Assembly: GCA_958496175.1 (NCBI GenBank)
Contig: OY292277.1
Coordinates: 1,426,001-1,490,000 of the forward strand
Direction of reading: 5' to 3'
DNA: 64,000 nt
DNA from: Sisyra terminalis
Lineage: Eukaryota > Arthropoda > Insecta > Neuroptera > Sisyridae
Shown: positions 38,717 through 51,972 of the stretch, one piece after another
Position numbering within the stretch: position 1 is the stretch's first letter
Layout: each line of letters begins with the position of its first letter
Notes under the pieces: generated by a model
Database searches by the model: none
What the model was told of the DNA's origin: nothing
The model's input: only the letters and a program-made list of their open reading frames with translations
Program-made: the position numbers and the translations under genes

Positions 38717-41700
38717 TTGTAAATCACTTAAAAGCCTTAAATCTACAAACGTTGAGAAAACAAGGCCTTATATTGAAAAATCACCGTTTTAAACGGCCTA
38801 ATTTCTGACGGAAAATGTCACATCAATTTACGGCTCTAAAACTTCCCGGTTTAAATTCCCGGCAAACTATCCCGATAAATTAATGTTTCTTTTTTTGAGA
38901 ACGTGGAGAAAGATTTAAGCATTAATATTCAATCAGACTATAGCAAACGAAAACATCCCTTATATCCGGTTTTTCCCAATTTAAATTGGCCTTGTTTTAG
39001 CTTTGAAATGGAATTGTGGACGTCCTGTTACCCACAGGAAGAAAATTTCTACCGACTGAAATTCAATAAAACGTCCCTTCTCCTAATTTCTTGAGAAAAG
39101 TAGGCCTAATTTTGAAAAATCGGCCATTAAACTGGCCTTATTTCAGAAGGAAAATGTCACATCAATTTACGGCTCTAAAACTTCCTGGTTTAAATTCCTG
39201 GCAAACTATCCTGATACATTACTGTTTCTTTTATTGAGAATTTGGAGAAAGATTCAAACATTAATATTCAATCAGACTATAGCAAAAGAAAACATCCCTT
39301 ATACCCGGTTTTTCCCAATTTAAATTGGCATTGTTTTAGCTTTGAAATGGAATTGTGGACGTCCTCTTACCCACAGGATGAAAATTTCTTCAAATTGTAA
39401 TTCACTTAAACGTCCCTTATCTTAATTTCTTGAGAAAAGTAGGCCTTATTTTGAAAAATCGGCCATTAAACTGGCCTTATTTCAGAAGGAAAATGTCACA
39501 TCAATTTACGGCTCTAAAACTTCCTGGTTTAAATTCCTGGCAAACTATCCTGATACATTACTGTTTCTTTTATTGAGAATTTGGAGAAAGATTCAAACAT
39601 TAATATTCAATCAGACTATAGCAAAAGAAAACATCCCTTATACCCGGTTTTTCCCAATTTAAATTGGCATTGTTTTAGCTTTGAAATGGAATTGTGGACG
39701 TCCTCTTACCCACAGGATGAAAATTTCTTCAAATTGTAATTCACTTAAGCGTCCCGAATCTTAATTTCTTGAGAAAACGAGGCCTTATTTTGAAAAGGCC
39801 GCCATTTGACTGGCCTTATTTCAGACGGAAAATGTCACATCAATTTACGGCTCTAAAACATCCTGGTTTAAATTCCCGGCAAACTATCCCGATAAATTAA
39901 TGTTTCTTTTTTTGAGAACGTGGAGAAAGATTCAAACATTAATATTCAATCAGACTATAGAAAAAGAAACCATCCCTTATATCCTGTTTTTCCCAATTTA
40001 AATTGGCCTTGTTTTAACTTTGAAATGGAATAGCGAACGTCCTGTTACCCACAGGAAGAAAATTTCTTCAAATTGTAATTCACTTAAACGTCCTTAATTT
40101 TAATTTCTTGAGAAAACTAGGCCTTATTTTGAAAAATCTGTCATTATACAGGCCTTATTTCAGACGGAAAATGTCTCATCTATTAAAGGCTCTAAATTTT
40201 CCCGGTTTAAATTCCCGGCAAACTATCCCGATACATTAATGTTTCTTTTTTTGAGAACGTGGAGAAAGATTCAAACATTAATATTCAATCATACTATAGC
40301 AATAGAAAACATCCCTTATAACCTGTTTTTCCTAATTTAAATTGGCCTTGTTTTAACTTTGAATTGGAATTGTGGACGTCCTGTTACCCACAGGAAGAAA
40401 ATTTCTTCAAATTGTAATTCACTTAAACGTCCTTAATTTTAATTTCTTGAGAAAACTAGGCCTTATTTTGAAAAATCTGTCATTATACAGGCCTTATTTC
40501 AGACGGAAAATGTCTCATCGATTAAAGGCTCTAAATTTTCCCGGTTTAAATTCCCGGCAAACTATCCCGATACATTAATGTTTCTTTTTTTGAGAACGTG
40601 GAGAAAGATTCAAACATTAATATTCAATCAGACTATAGCAAAAAAAACCATCCCTTATATCCGGTTTTTCTCAATTTAAATTGGCCTTGTTTTAGCTTTA
40701 AAATGGAATTGTGAACGTCCTCTTACCCACAGGAAGAAAATTTCTTCCGATTGTAATTCAATAAAACGTCCCTTATCTTAATTTCTTGAGAAAACGAGGC
40801 CTTATTTAAAAAATCCGCTATTTGACTGGCCTTATTTCACACGGAAAATGTCACATCAATTTACGGCTCTAAAACTTCCAGGTTTAAATTCCTGGCAAAC
40901 TATCCCGATACATTAATGTTTCTTTTTTTGAGAACGTGGAGAAAGATTCAAACATTAATATTCAATCATACTATAGCAATAGAAAACATCCCTTATAACC
41001 TGTTTTTCCCAATTTAAATTGGCCTTGTTTTAGCTTTGAAATGGAATTGTGGACGTCCTGTTACCCCCAGGAAGAAAATTTCTTCAAATTGTAATTCACT
41101 TAAACGTCCCTAATCTTAATTTCTTGAGAAAACTAAGCCTTATTTTGAAAAATCTGTCATTAAACAGGCCTTATTTCAGACGGAAAATGTCACATCTATT
41201 TAAGGCTCTAAAACTTCCCGGTTTAAATTCCCGGCAAAGTATCCCGATACATTAATGTTTCTTTTTTTGAGAACGTGGAGAAAGATTTAAGCATTAATAT
41301 TCAAGCAGACTATAGCAAAAGAAAACATCCCTTATATCCGGTTTTTCCCAATTTAAATTGGTCTTGTTTTAGCTTTGAAATGGAATTGTGGACGTCCTGT
41401 TACCCACAGGAAGAAAATTTCTATCGATTGTAATTCAATAAAACGTCCCTTAGCCTAATTTCTTGAGAAAACTAAGCCTTATTTTGAAAAATCGGCCATT
41501 AAAGTGGCCTTATTTCAGACGGAAAATGTCATATCCATTTACGGCTCTAAAACTTCCCGGTTTAAATTCCCAGCAAACTATCCCGATACATTAATGTTTC
41601 TTTTTTTGAGAACTTAGAGAAAGATTCAAACATTAATATTCAATCAGACCATAGCAAAAAAAAACCATCCCTTATATCCGGTTTTTCCCAATTTAAATTG

Positions 41701-44700
41701 GCCTTGTTTAAAATTTGAAATGGAATTGTGGACGTCCTGTTACCCACAGGAAGAAAATTTCTTCAAATTGTAATTCACTTAAACGTCCTTAATCTTAATT
41801 CCTTGAGAAAACTAGTCCTTATTTTGAAAAATCTGTCATTAAACAGGCCTTATTACAGACGGAAAATGTCACATCTATTTAAGGCTCTACAACTTCCCGG
41901 TTTAAATTCCCGGCAAACTATCCCGATACATTAATGTTTCTTTTTTTGAGAACGTGGAGAAAGATTCAAACATTAATATTCAATCAGACTATAGCAAAAA
42001 AAACCATCCCTTATATCCGGTTTTTCTCAATTTAAATTGGCCTTGTTTTAGCTTTAAAATGGAATTGTGGACGTCCTCTTACCCACAGGAAGAAAATTTC
42101 TTCCGATTGTAATTCAATAAAACGTCCCTTATCTTAATTTCTTGAGAAAACGAGGCCTTATTTAAAAAATCCGCCATTTGACTGGCCTTATTTCACACGG
42201 AAAATGTCACATCAATTTACGGCTCTAAAACTTCCAGGTTTAAATTCCTGGCAAACTATCCCGATACATTAATGTTTCTTTTTTTGAGAACTTGGAGAAA
42301 GATTCAAACATTAATATTCAATCAGACTATAGCAAAAGAAAACATCCCTTATATCCTGTTTTTCCCAATTTAAATTGGCCTTGTTTTAACTTTGAAATGG
42401 AATTATGGACGTCCTGTTACACACAGGAAGAACATTTCTTCAAATTGTAATTCACTTAAACGTCCCTAATCTTAATTTCTTGAGAAAAGTAGGCCTTATT
42501 TTGAAAAATCTGTCATTAAACAGGCCTTATTTCAGACGGAAAATGTCTCATCTATTTAAGGCTCTAAATTTTCCCGGTTTAATTCCCGGCAAACTATCCC
42601 GATACATTAATGTTTCTTTTTTTGAGAACGTGGAGAAAGATTCAAACATTAATATTCAATCATACTATAGCAAAAGAAAACATCCCTTATATCCTGTTTT
42701 TCCCAATTTAAATTGGCCTTGTTTTAACTTTGAAATGGAATTGTGGACGTCCTGTTACCCACAGGAAGAAAATTTCTTCAAATTGTAATTCACTTAAACG
42801 TCCCTAATCTTAATTTCTTGAGAAAACTAGGCCTTATTTTGAAAAATCGGCCATTAAACTGGCCTTATTTCAGACGGAAAATGTCACATCAATTTACGGC
42901 TCTAAAACATCCTGGTTTAAATTCCCGGCAAACTATCCCGATAAATTAATGTTTCTTTTTTTGAGAACGTGGAGAAAGATTCAAACATTATAATTCAATC
43001 AGACTATAGCAAAAGAAAACATCCCTTATATCCGGTTTTTTCCAATTTAAATTGGCCTTGATTTAGATTTGAAATGGAATTGTGGACGTCCTGTTACGCA
43101 CAGGAAGAAAATTTCTACCGATTAAAATTCAAGAAAACGTCCCTTTTCTTAATTTCTTGAGAAAAATAAGCCTTATTTTCAAAAATCGGCCATTAAAGTG
43201 GCCTTATTTCAGACGGTAAATGTCTCATCTATTTAAGGCTCTAAAACTTTCCGGTTTAAATTCCCGGCAAACTATCCCGAAAAATTAATGTTTCTTTTTT
43301 TGAAAACTTGGAGAAAGATTCAAAAATTAATATTCAATCAGACTATAGCAAAAAAAACCATCCCTTATATCCGGTTTTTCCCAATTTAAATTGGCCTTGT
43401 TTTAGCTTTGAAATGGAATTGTGGACGTCTTGTTACCCACAGGAAGAAAATTTCTTCAAATTGTAATTCACTTAAACGTCCCTAATCTTAATTTCTTGAG
43501 AAAACTAGGCCTTATATTGAAAAATCGGCCATTAAACTGGCCTTATTTCAGACGGAAAATGTCACATCAATTTACGGCTCTAAAACATCCTGGTTTAAAT
43601 TCCCGGCAAACTATCCCGATAAATTAATGTTTCTTTTTTTGAGAACGTGGAGAAAGATTCAAACATTAATATTCAATCAGACTATAGAAAAAGAAACCAT
43701 CCCTTATATCCTGTTTTTCCCAATTTAAATTGGCCTTGTTTTAACTTTGAAATGGATTAGGGAACGTCCTGTTACCCACAGGAAGAAAATTTCTTCAAAT
43801 TGTAATTCACTTAAACGTCCCTAATCTTAATTACTTGAGAAAACTAGGCCTAATTTTGAAAAATCTGTCATTAAACAGGCCTTATTTCAGACGGAAAATG
43901 TCACATCTATTTAAGGCTCTAAAACTTCCCGGTTTAAATTCCCGGCAAACTATCCCGATAAATTAATGTTTCTTTTTTTGAGAACGTGGAGAAAGATTCA
44001 AACATTAATATTCAATCATACTATAGCAATAGAAAACATCCCTTATAACCTGTTTTTCCTAATTTAAATTGGCCTTGTTTTAACTTTGAAATGGAATTGT
44101 GGACGTCCTGTTACCCACAGGAAGAAAATTTCTTCAAATTGTAATTCACTTCAACGTCCTTAATCTTAATTCCTTGAGAAAACTAGGCCTTATTTTGAAA
44201 AATCTGTCATTAAACAGGCCTTATTTCAGACGGAAAATGTCTCATCTATTAAAGGCTCTAAATTTTCCCGGTTTAAATTCCCGGCAAACTATCCCGATAC
44301 ATTAATGTTTCTTTTTTTGAGAACGTGGAGAAAGATTCAAACATTAATATTCAATCATACTATAGCAAAAAAAACCATCCCTTATATCCGGTTTTTCCCA
44401 ATTTAAATTGGCCTTGTTTTTGCTTTGAAATGGAATTGTGGACGTCTTGTTACCCACAGGAAGAAAATTTCTTCAAATTGTAATTCACTTAAACGTCCCT
44501 AATCTTAATTTCTTGAGAAAACTAGGCCTTATTTTGAAAAATCGGCCATTAAACTGGCCTTATTTCAGACGGAAAATGTCACATCAATTTACGGCTCTAA
44601 AACATCCTGGTTTAAATTCCCGGCAAACTATCCCGATAAATTAATGTTTCTTTTTTTGAGAACGTGGAGAAAGATTCAAACATTAATATTCAATCAGACT

Positions 44701-47188
44701 ATAGCAAAAGAAAACATCCTTTATATCCGGTTTTTCCCAATTTAAATTGGCCTTGTTTTAGATTTGAAATGGAATTGTGGACGTCCTGTTACCCACAGGA
44801 AGAAAATTTCTACCGACTGAAATTCAATAAAACGTCCCTTATCTTAATTTCTTGAGAAAAATAAGCCTTATTTTGAAAAATCTGTCATTAAACAGGCCTT
44901 ATTTCAGACGGAAAATGTCACATCTATTTAAGGCTCTAAAACTTCCCGGTTTAAAATCCCGGCAAACTATCCCGATAAATTAATGTTTCTTTTTTTGAGA
45001 ACTTGGAGAAAGATTCAAACATTAATATTCAATCAGACTATAGCAAAAAAAACCATTCCTTATATCCGGTTTTTCCCAATTTAAATTGGCCTTGTTTTAG
45101 CTTTGAAATGGAATTGTGGACGTCTTGTTACCCACAGGAAGAAAATTTCTTCAAATTGTAATTCACTTAAACGTCCCTAATTTTAATTTCTTGAGAAAAC
45201 TAGGCCTTATTTTGAAAAATCTGTCATTAAACAGGCCTTATTTCAGACGGAAAATGTCTCATCTATTTAAGGCTCTAAAACTTCCCGGTTTAAATTCCCG
45301 GCAAACTATCCCGATAAATTAATGTTTCTTTTTTTGAGAACTTGGAAAAAGATTCAAACATTAATATTCAATCAGACTATAGGAAAAAAACCATCCCATA
45401 TATCCGGTTTTTCCTAATTTAAAATGGCCTTGTTTTAACTTTGAAATGGAATTGTGGACGTCTTGTTACCCACAGGAAGAAAATTTCTTCAAATTGTAAT
45501 TCACTTAAACGTCCCTAATCTTAATTTCTTGAGAAAAATAAGCCTTATTTTGAAAAATCGGCCATTAAAGTGGCCTTATTTCAGACGGAAAATGTCTCAT
45601 CTATTTATGGCTCTAAAACTTCCCGGTTTAAATTCTCGGCAAACTATCCCGATAAATTAATGTTTCTTTTTTTGAGAACTTGGAGAAAGATTTAAACATT
45701 AATATTCAATCAGACTATAGCAAAAAAAACCATCCCTTATATCCGGTTTTTCCCAATTTAAATTGGCCTTGTTTTAGATTTGAAATGGAATTGTGGACGT
45801 CCTGTTACCCACAGGAAGAAAATTTCTACCGATTGAAATTCAATAAAACGTCCCTTATCTTAATTTCTTGAGATAAATAAGCCTTATTTTGAAAAATCGG
45901 CCATTAAAGTGGCCTTATTTCAGACGGAAAATGTCTCATCTATTTAAGGCTCTAAAACTTCCCGGTTTAAATTCCCGGCAAACTATCCCGATAAATTAAT
46001 GTTTCATTTTTTGAGAACTTGGAGAAAGATTCAAACATTAATATTCAATCAGACTATAGCAAAAAAAACCATCCCTTATATCCGGTTTTTCCTAATTTAA
46101 ATTGGCCTTGTATTAGCTTTGAAATGGAATTGTGGACGTCTTGTTACCCACAGGAAGAAAATTTCTTCAAATTGTAATTCACTTAAACGTCCCTAATCTT
46201 AATTTCTTGAGAAAACTAGGCCTTATTTTGAAAAATCTGTCATTAAACAGGCCTTATTTCAGACGGAAAATGTCTCATCTATTTAAGGCTCTAAAACTTC
46301 CCGGTTTAAATTCCCGGCAAACTATCCCGATAAATTAATGTTTCTTTTTTTGAGAACTTGGAAAAAGATTCAAACATTAATATTCAATCAGACTATTGCA
46401 AACGAAAACATCCCTTATATCCGGTTTTTCCCAATTTAAATTGGCTTTGTTTTAGATTTGAAATGGAATTGTGGACGTCCTGTTACCCACAGGAAGAAAA
46501 TTTCTACCGATTGAAATTCAATAAAACGTCCCTTATCTTAATTTCTTGAGAAAAATAAGCCTTATTTTGAAAAATCGGCCATTAAAGTGGCCTTATTTCA
46601 GACGGAAAATGTCTCATCTATTTATGGCTCTAAAACTTCCCGGTTTAAATTCCCGGCAAACTATCCCGATAAATTAATGTTTCTTTTTTTGAGAACTTGG
46701 AGAAAGATTTAAACATTAATATTCAATCAGACTATAGCAAAAAAAACCATCCCTTATATCCGGTTTTTCCCAATTTAAATTGGCCTTGTTTTAGATTTGA
46801 AATGGAATTGTGGACGTCCTGTTACCCACAGGAAGAAAATTTCTACCGATTGAAATTCAATAAAACGTCCCTTATCTTAATTTCTTGAGATAAATAAGCC
46901 TTATTTTGAAAAATCGGCCATTCAACTGGCCTTATTTCAGACGGAAAAAGTCACATCAATTTACGGCTCTAATACTTCCAGGTTTAAATTCCTGGCAAAC
47001 TATCCCGATACATTAATGTTTCTTTTTTTGAGAACTTGGAGAATGTTTCAAACATTAATATTCAATCAGACTTTAGCAAAAAAAACCATCCCTTATATCC
47101 GGTTTTTCCCAATTTAAATTGGCCTTGTTTTAACTTTGAAATGGAATTGTGGACGTCCTGTTACCCACAGGAAGAAAATTTCTTTCCA
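38717..47188 (+). repeat. Satellite block 5 (25 monomers, mosaic)
   Basis: Subtypes alternate: GGCCA units, CTGT/ACAG units and TACCGATTGAAATTC units. Single-monomer duplications (338 bp) are visible at about 39.12-39.79 kb (rare TTTTATTGAGAATTTGG and TATACCCGG) and 40.09-40.57 kb (rare CTGTCATTATACAGG). Degenerate landmarks occur at 40026 (TGGAATAGCGAACG) and 43752 (TGGATTAGGGAACG). One base is missing from the TTTAAATTCCCGG region near 42580. Confidence 0.85.
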
Positions 47189-47546
47189 TTGTTATTTATT
47201 AGATAGCCTTAAATCTACAAACATTGACATAACAAGGCCTAAATTCATTTTCTAAATTATTTCCATTTTCAAACAATTCTAATTTGTTGGCAATTCGAAT
47301 TGTTTAGAATTTTGAATTAAGACAACGCCACAATGTGTTTCGAATTTAGTTGGAAGCTATGAGTACATCCACCTGACTCACAGGTGGCACTAAAAACTTA
47401 AGGTGGTTAAGTGACATTACATGTCAAGAGTTCACACGTTCTAGCATAGATGGAAAGACAGCAGATGTCAATTTGACAACTAACTTTTGAAAGTATTTCA
47501 AATTTTAATTATATATAATATTAAAATTTAATTGTATTTCTTCACA
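47189..47546 (+). repeat. 358 bp inserted segment, copy 5
   Basis: Same junctions. Private to copies 5 and 6 are ATTGACATAAC and TTATTTCCATTTTC (others have ATTGATATAAC and TTATTTCTTTTTTC). The unit upstream has GAGAATGTTTC and CAATCAGACTTTAGC. Confidence 0.92.
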
Positions 47547-50500
47547 TTGTAAATCACTAAAAAGCCTTAAATCTACAAACGTTGAGAAAACAAGGCCTTA
47601 TATTGAAAAATCACCCTTTTAAACGGCCTAATTTCTGACGGAAAATGTCACATCAATTTACGGCTCTAAAACTTCTTGGTTTAAATTCCTGGCAAACTAT
47701 CCCGATACATTAATGTTTCTTTTTTTGAGAACTTGGAGAATGATTCAAACATTAATATTCAATCAGACTATAGCAAAAGAAAACATCCCTTATATCCGGT
47801 TTTTCCCAATTTAAATTGGCCTTGTTTTAGCTTTGAAATGGAATTGTGGACGTCCTGTTACCCACAGGAAGAAAATTTCTACCGACTGAAATTCAATAAA
47901 ACGTCCCTTCTCCTAATTTCTTGAGAAAAGTAGGCCTAATTTTGAAAAATCGGCCATTAAACTGGCCTTATTTCAGAAGGAAAATGTCACATCAATTTAC
48001 GGCTCTAAAACTTCCAGGTTTAAATTCCTGGCAAACTATCCTGATACATTACTGTTTCTTTTTTTGAGAATTTGGAGAGAGATTCAAACATTAATATTCA
48101 ATCAGACTATAGCAAAAGAAAACATCCCTTATATCCGGTTTTTCCCAATTTAAATTGGCCTTGTTTTAGCTTTGAAATGGAATTGCTGACGTCCTGTTAC
48201 CCACAGGAAGAAAATTTCTACCGACAGAAATTCAATAAAACGTCCCTTATCTTAATTTCTTGAGAAAAGTAGGCCTTATTTTGAAAAATCGGCCATTAAA
48301 CTGGCCCTATTTCAGAAGGAAAATGTCACATCAATTTACGGCTCTAAAACTTCCAGGTTTAAATTCCTGGCAAACTATCCTGATACATTACTGTTTCTTT
48401 TTTTGAGAATTTGGAGAAAGATTTAAACATTAATATTCAATCAGACTATAGCAAAAGAAAAGATCCCTTATATCCGGTTTTTCCCAATTTAAATTGGCCT
48501 AGTTTTAGCTTTGAAATGGAATTGTGGACGTCCTGTTACCCACAGGAAGAAAATTTCTACCGACTGAAATTCAATAAAACGTCCCTTATCTTAATTTCTT
48601 GAGAAAAGTAGGCCTTATTTTGAAAAATCGGCCATTAAACTGGCCCTATTTCAGAAGGAAAATGTCACATCAATTTACGGCTCTAAAACTTCCAGGTTTA
48701 AATTCCCGGCAAACTATCCCGATAAATTAATGTTTCTTTTTTTGAGAACGTGGAGAAAGATTCAAACATTAATATTCAATCAGACTATAGCAAAAGAAAA
48801 CATCCCTTATATCCGGTTTTTCCCAATTTAAATTGGCCTTGTTTTAGTTTTGAAATGGAATTGTGGACGTCCTGTTACCCACAGGAAGAAAATTTCTACC
48901 GACTGAAATTCAATAAAACGTCCCTTATCTTAATTTCTTGAGTAAAGTAGGCCTTATTTTGAAAAATCGGCCATTAAGCTGGCCTTATTTCAGAAGGAAA
49001 ATGTCACATCAATTTACGGCTCTAAAACTTCCAGGTTTAAATTCCTGGCAAACTATCCTGATACATTACTGTTTCTTTTTTTGAGAATTTGGAGAGAGAT
49101 TCAAACAATAATATTCAATCAGACTATAGCAAAAGAAAACATCCCTTATATCCGGTTTTTCCCAATTTAAATTGGCCTTGTTTTAGCTTTGAAATGGAAT
49201 TGTGGACGTCCTGTTACCCACAGGAAGAAAATTTCTACCGACTGAAATTCAATAAAACGTCCCTTATCTTAATTTCTTGAGAAAAGTAGGCCTTATTTTG
49301 AAAAATCGGCCATTAAACTGGCCCTATTTCAGAAGGAAAATGTCACATCAATTTACGGCTCTAAAACTTCCAGGTTTAAATTCCTGGCAAACTATCCTGA
49401 TACATTACTGTTTCTTTTTTTGAGAATTTGGAGAAAGATTCAAACATTAAAATTCAATCAGACTATAGCAAAAGGAAACATCCCTTATATCCGGTTTTTC
49501 CCAATTTAAATTGGCCTTGTTATTGCTTTGAAATGGAATTGTGGACGTCCTGTTACCCACAGGAAGAAAATTTCTACAAATTGTAATTCACTTAAACGTC
49601 CCTAATCTTAATTTCTTGAGAAAAGTAGGCCTTATTTTGAAAAGTCGGCCATTAAACTGGCCTTATTTCAGAAGGAAAATGTCACATCAATTTACGGCTC
49701 TAAAACTTCCCGGTTTAAATTCCCGGCAAACTATCCCGATACATTAATGTTTCTTATTTTGAGAACGTGGAGAAAGATTCAAACATTAATATTCAATCAG
49801 ACTATAGCAAAAAAAACCATCCCTTATATCCGGTTTTTCCCAATTTAAATTGGCATTGTTTTAGCTTTGAAATGGAATTGGGGACGTCCTGTTACCCACA
49901 GGAAGAAAATTTCTTCAAATTATAATTCACTTAAACGTCCCTAATCTTAATTACATGAGAAAACAAGGCCTAATTTTGAAAAATCTGTCATTAAACAGGC
50001 CTTATTTCAGACGGAAAATGTCACATCTATTTAAGGCTCTAAAACTTCCCGGTTTAAATTCCCGGCAAACTATCCCGATAAATTAATGTTTCTTTTTTTG
50101 AGAACTTGGAAAAAGATTCAAACATTAATATTCAATCAGACTATTGCAAACGAAAACATCCCTTATATCCGGTTTTTCCCAATTTAAATTGGCTTTGTTT
50201 TAGATTTGAAATGGAATTGTGGACGTCCTGTTACCCACAGGAAGAAAATTTCTACCGATTGAAATTCAATAAAACGTCCCTTATCTTAATTTCTTGAGAA
50301 AAATAAGCCTTATTTTGAAAAATCGGCCATTAAAGTGGCCTTATTTCAGACGGAAAATGTCTCATCTATTTAAGGCTCTAAAACTTCCCGGTTTAAATTC
50401 CCGGCAAACTATCCCGATAAATTAATGTTTCATTTTTTGAGAACTTGGAGAAAGATTCAAACATTAATATTCAATCAGACTATAGCAAAAAAAACCATCC

Positions 50501-51614
50501 CTTATATCCGGTTTTTCCTAATTTAAATTGGCCTTGTATTAGCTTTGAAATGGAATTGTGGACGTCTTGTTACCCACAGGAAGAAAATTTCTTCAAATTG
50601 TAATTCACTTAAACGTCCCTAATCTTAATTTCTTGAGAAAACTAGGCCTTATTTTGAAAAATCTGTCATTAAACAGGCCTTATTTCAGACGGAAAATGTC
50701 TCATCTATTTAAGGCTCTAAAACTTCCCGGTTTAAATTCCCGGCAAACTATCCCGATAAATTAATGTTTCTTTTTTTGAGAACTTGGAAAAAGATTCAAA
50801 CATTAATATTCAATCAGACTATTGCAAACGAAAACATCCCTTATATCCGGTTTTTCCCAATTTAAATTGGCTTTGTTTTAGATTTGAAATGGAATTGTGG
50901 ACGTCCTGTTACCCACAGGAAGAAAATTTCTACCGATTGAAATTCAATAAAACGTCCCTTATCTTAATTTCTTGAGAAAAATAAGCCTTATTTTGAAAAA
51001 TCGGCCATTAAAGTGGCCTTATTTCAGACGGAAAATGTCTCATCTATTTATGGCTCTAAAACTTCCCGGTTTAAATTCCCGGCAAACTATCCCGATAAAT
51101 TAATGTTTCTTTTTTTGAGAACTTGGAGAAAGATTTAAACATTAATATTCAATCAGACTATAGCAAAAAAAACCATCCCTTATATCCGGTTTTTCCCAAT
51201 TTAAATTGGCCTTGTTTTAGATTTGAAATGGAATTGTGGACGTCCTGTTACCCACAGGAAGAAAATTTCTACCGATTGAAATTCAATAAAACGTCCCTTA
51301 TCTTAATTTCTTGAGATAAATAAGCCTTATTTTGAAAAATCGGCCATTCAACTGGCCTTATTTCAGACGGAAAAAGTCACATCAATTTACGGCTCTAATA
51401 CTTCCAGGTTTAAATTCCTGGCAAACTATCCCGATACATTAATGTTTCTTTTTTTGAGAACTTGGAGAATGTTTCAAACATTAATATTCAATCAGACTTT
51501 AGCAAAAAAAACCATCCCTTATATCCGGTTTTTCCCAATTTAAATTGGCCTTGTTTTAACTTTGAAATGGAATTGTGGACGTCCTGTTACCCACAGGAAG
51601 AAAATTTCTTTCCA
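47547..51614 (+). repeat. Satellite block 6 (12 monomers)
   Basis: The first half is dominated by units with TACCGACTGAAATTCAATAAAACG, GAGAATTTGGAG and TACATTACTG. The second half returns to CTGT/ACAG and TACCGATTG units. It forms most of copy 1 of the 4,426 bp duplication. Confidence 0.85.
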
Positions 51615-51972
51615 TTGTTATTTATTAGATAGCCTTAAATCTACAAACATTGACATAACAAGGCCTAAATTCATTTTCTAAATTATTTCCATTTTCAAAC
51701 AATTCTAATTTGTTGGCAATTCGAATTGTTTAGAATTTTGAATTAAGACAACGCCACAATGTGTTTCGAATTTAGTTGGAAGCTATGAGTACATCCACCT
51801 GACTCACAGGTGGCACTAAAAACTTAAGGTGGTTAAGTGACATTACATGTCAAGAGTTCACACGTTCTAGCATAGATGGAAAGACAGCAGATGTCAATTT
51901 GACAACTAACTTTTGAAAGTATTTCAAATTTTAATTATATATAATATTAAAATTTAATTGTATTTCTTCACA
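51615..51972 (+). repeat. 358 bp inserted segment, copy 6
   Basis: Appears identical to copy 5, including GACATAAC and TTCCATTTTC, as part of the 4,426 bp tandem duplication. Confidence 0.92.

Noticed and set aside
42405..42788. A 127-codon open frame that crosses two monomers
   Set aside because: It is caused by loss of one A in the GGTTTAAATTCCC region near 42580, which joins two satellite frames. It is not a gene.
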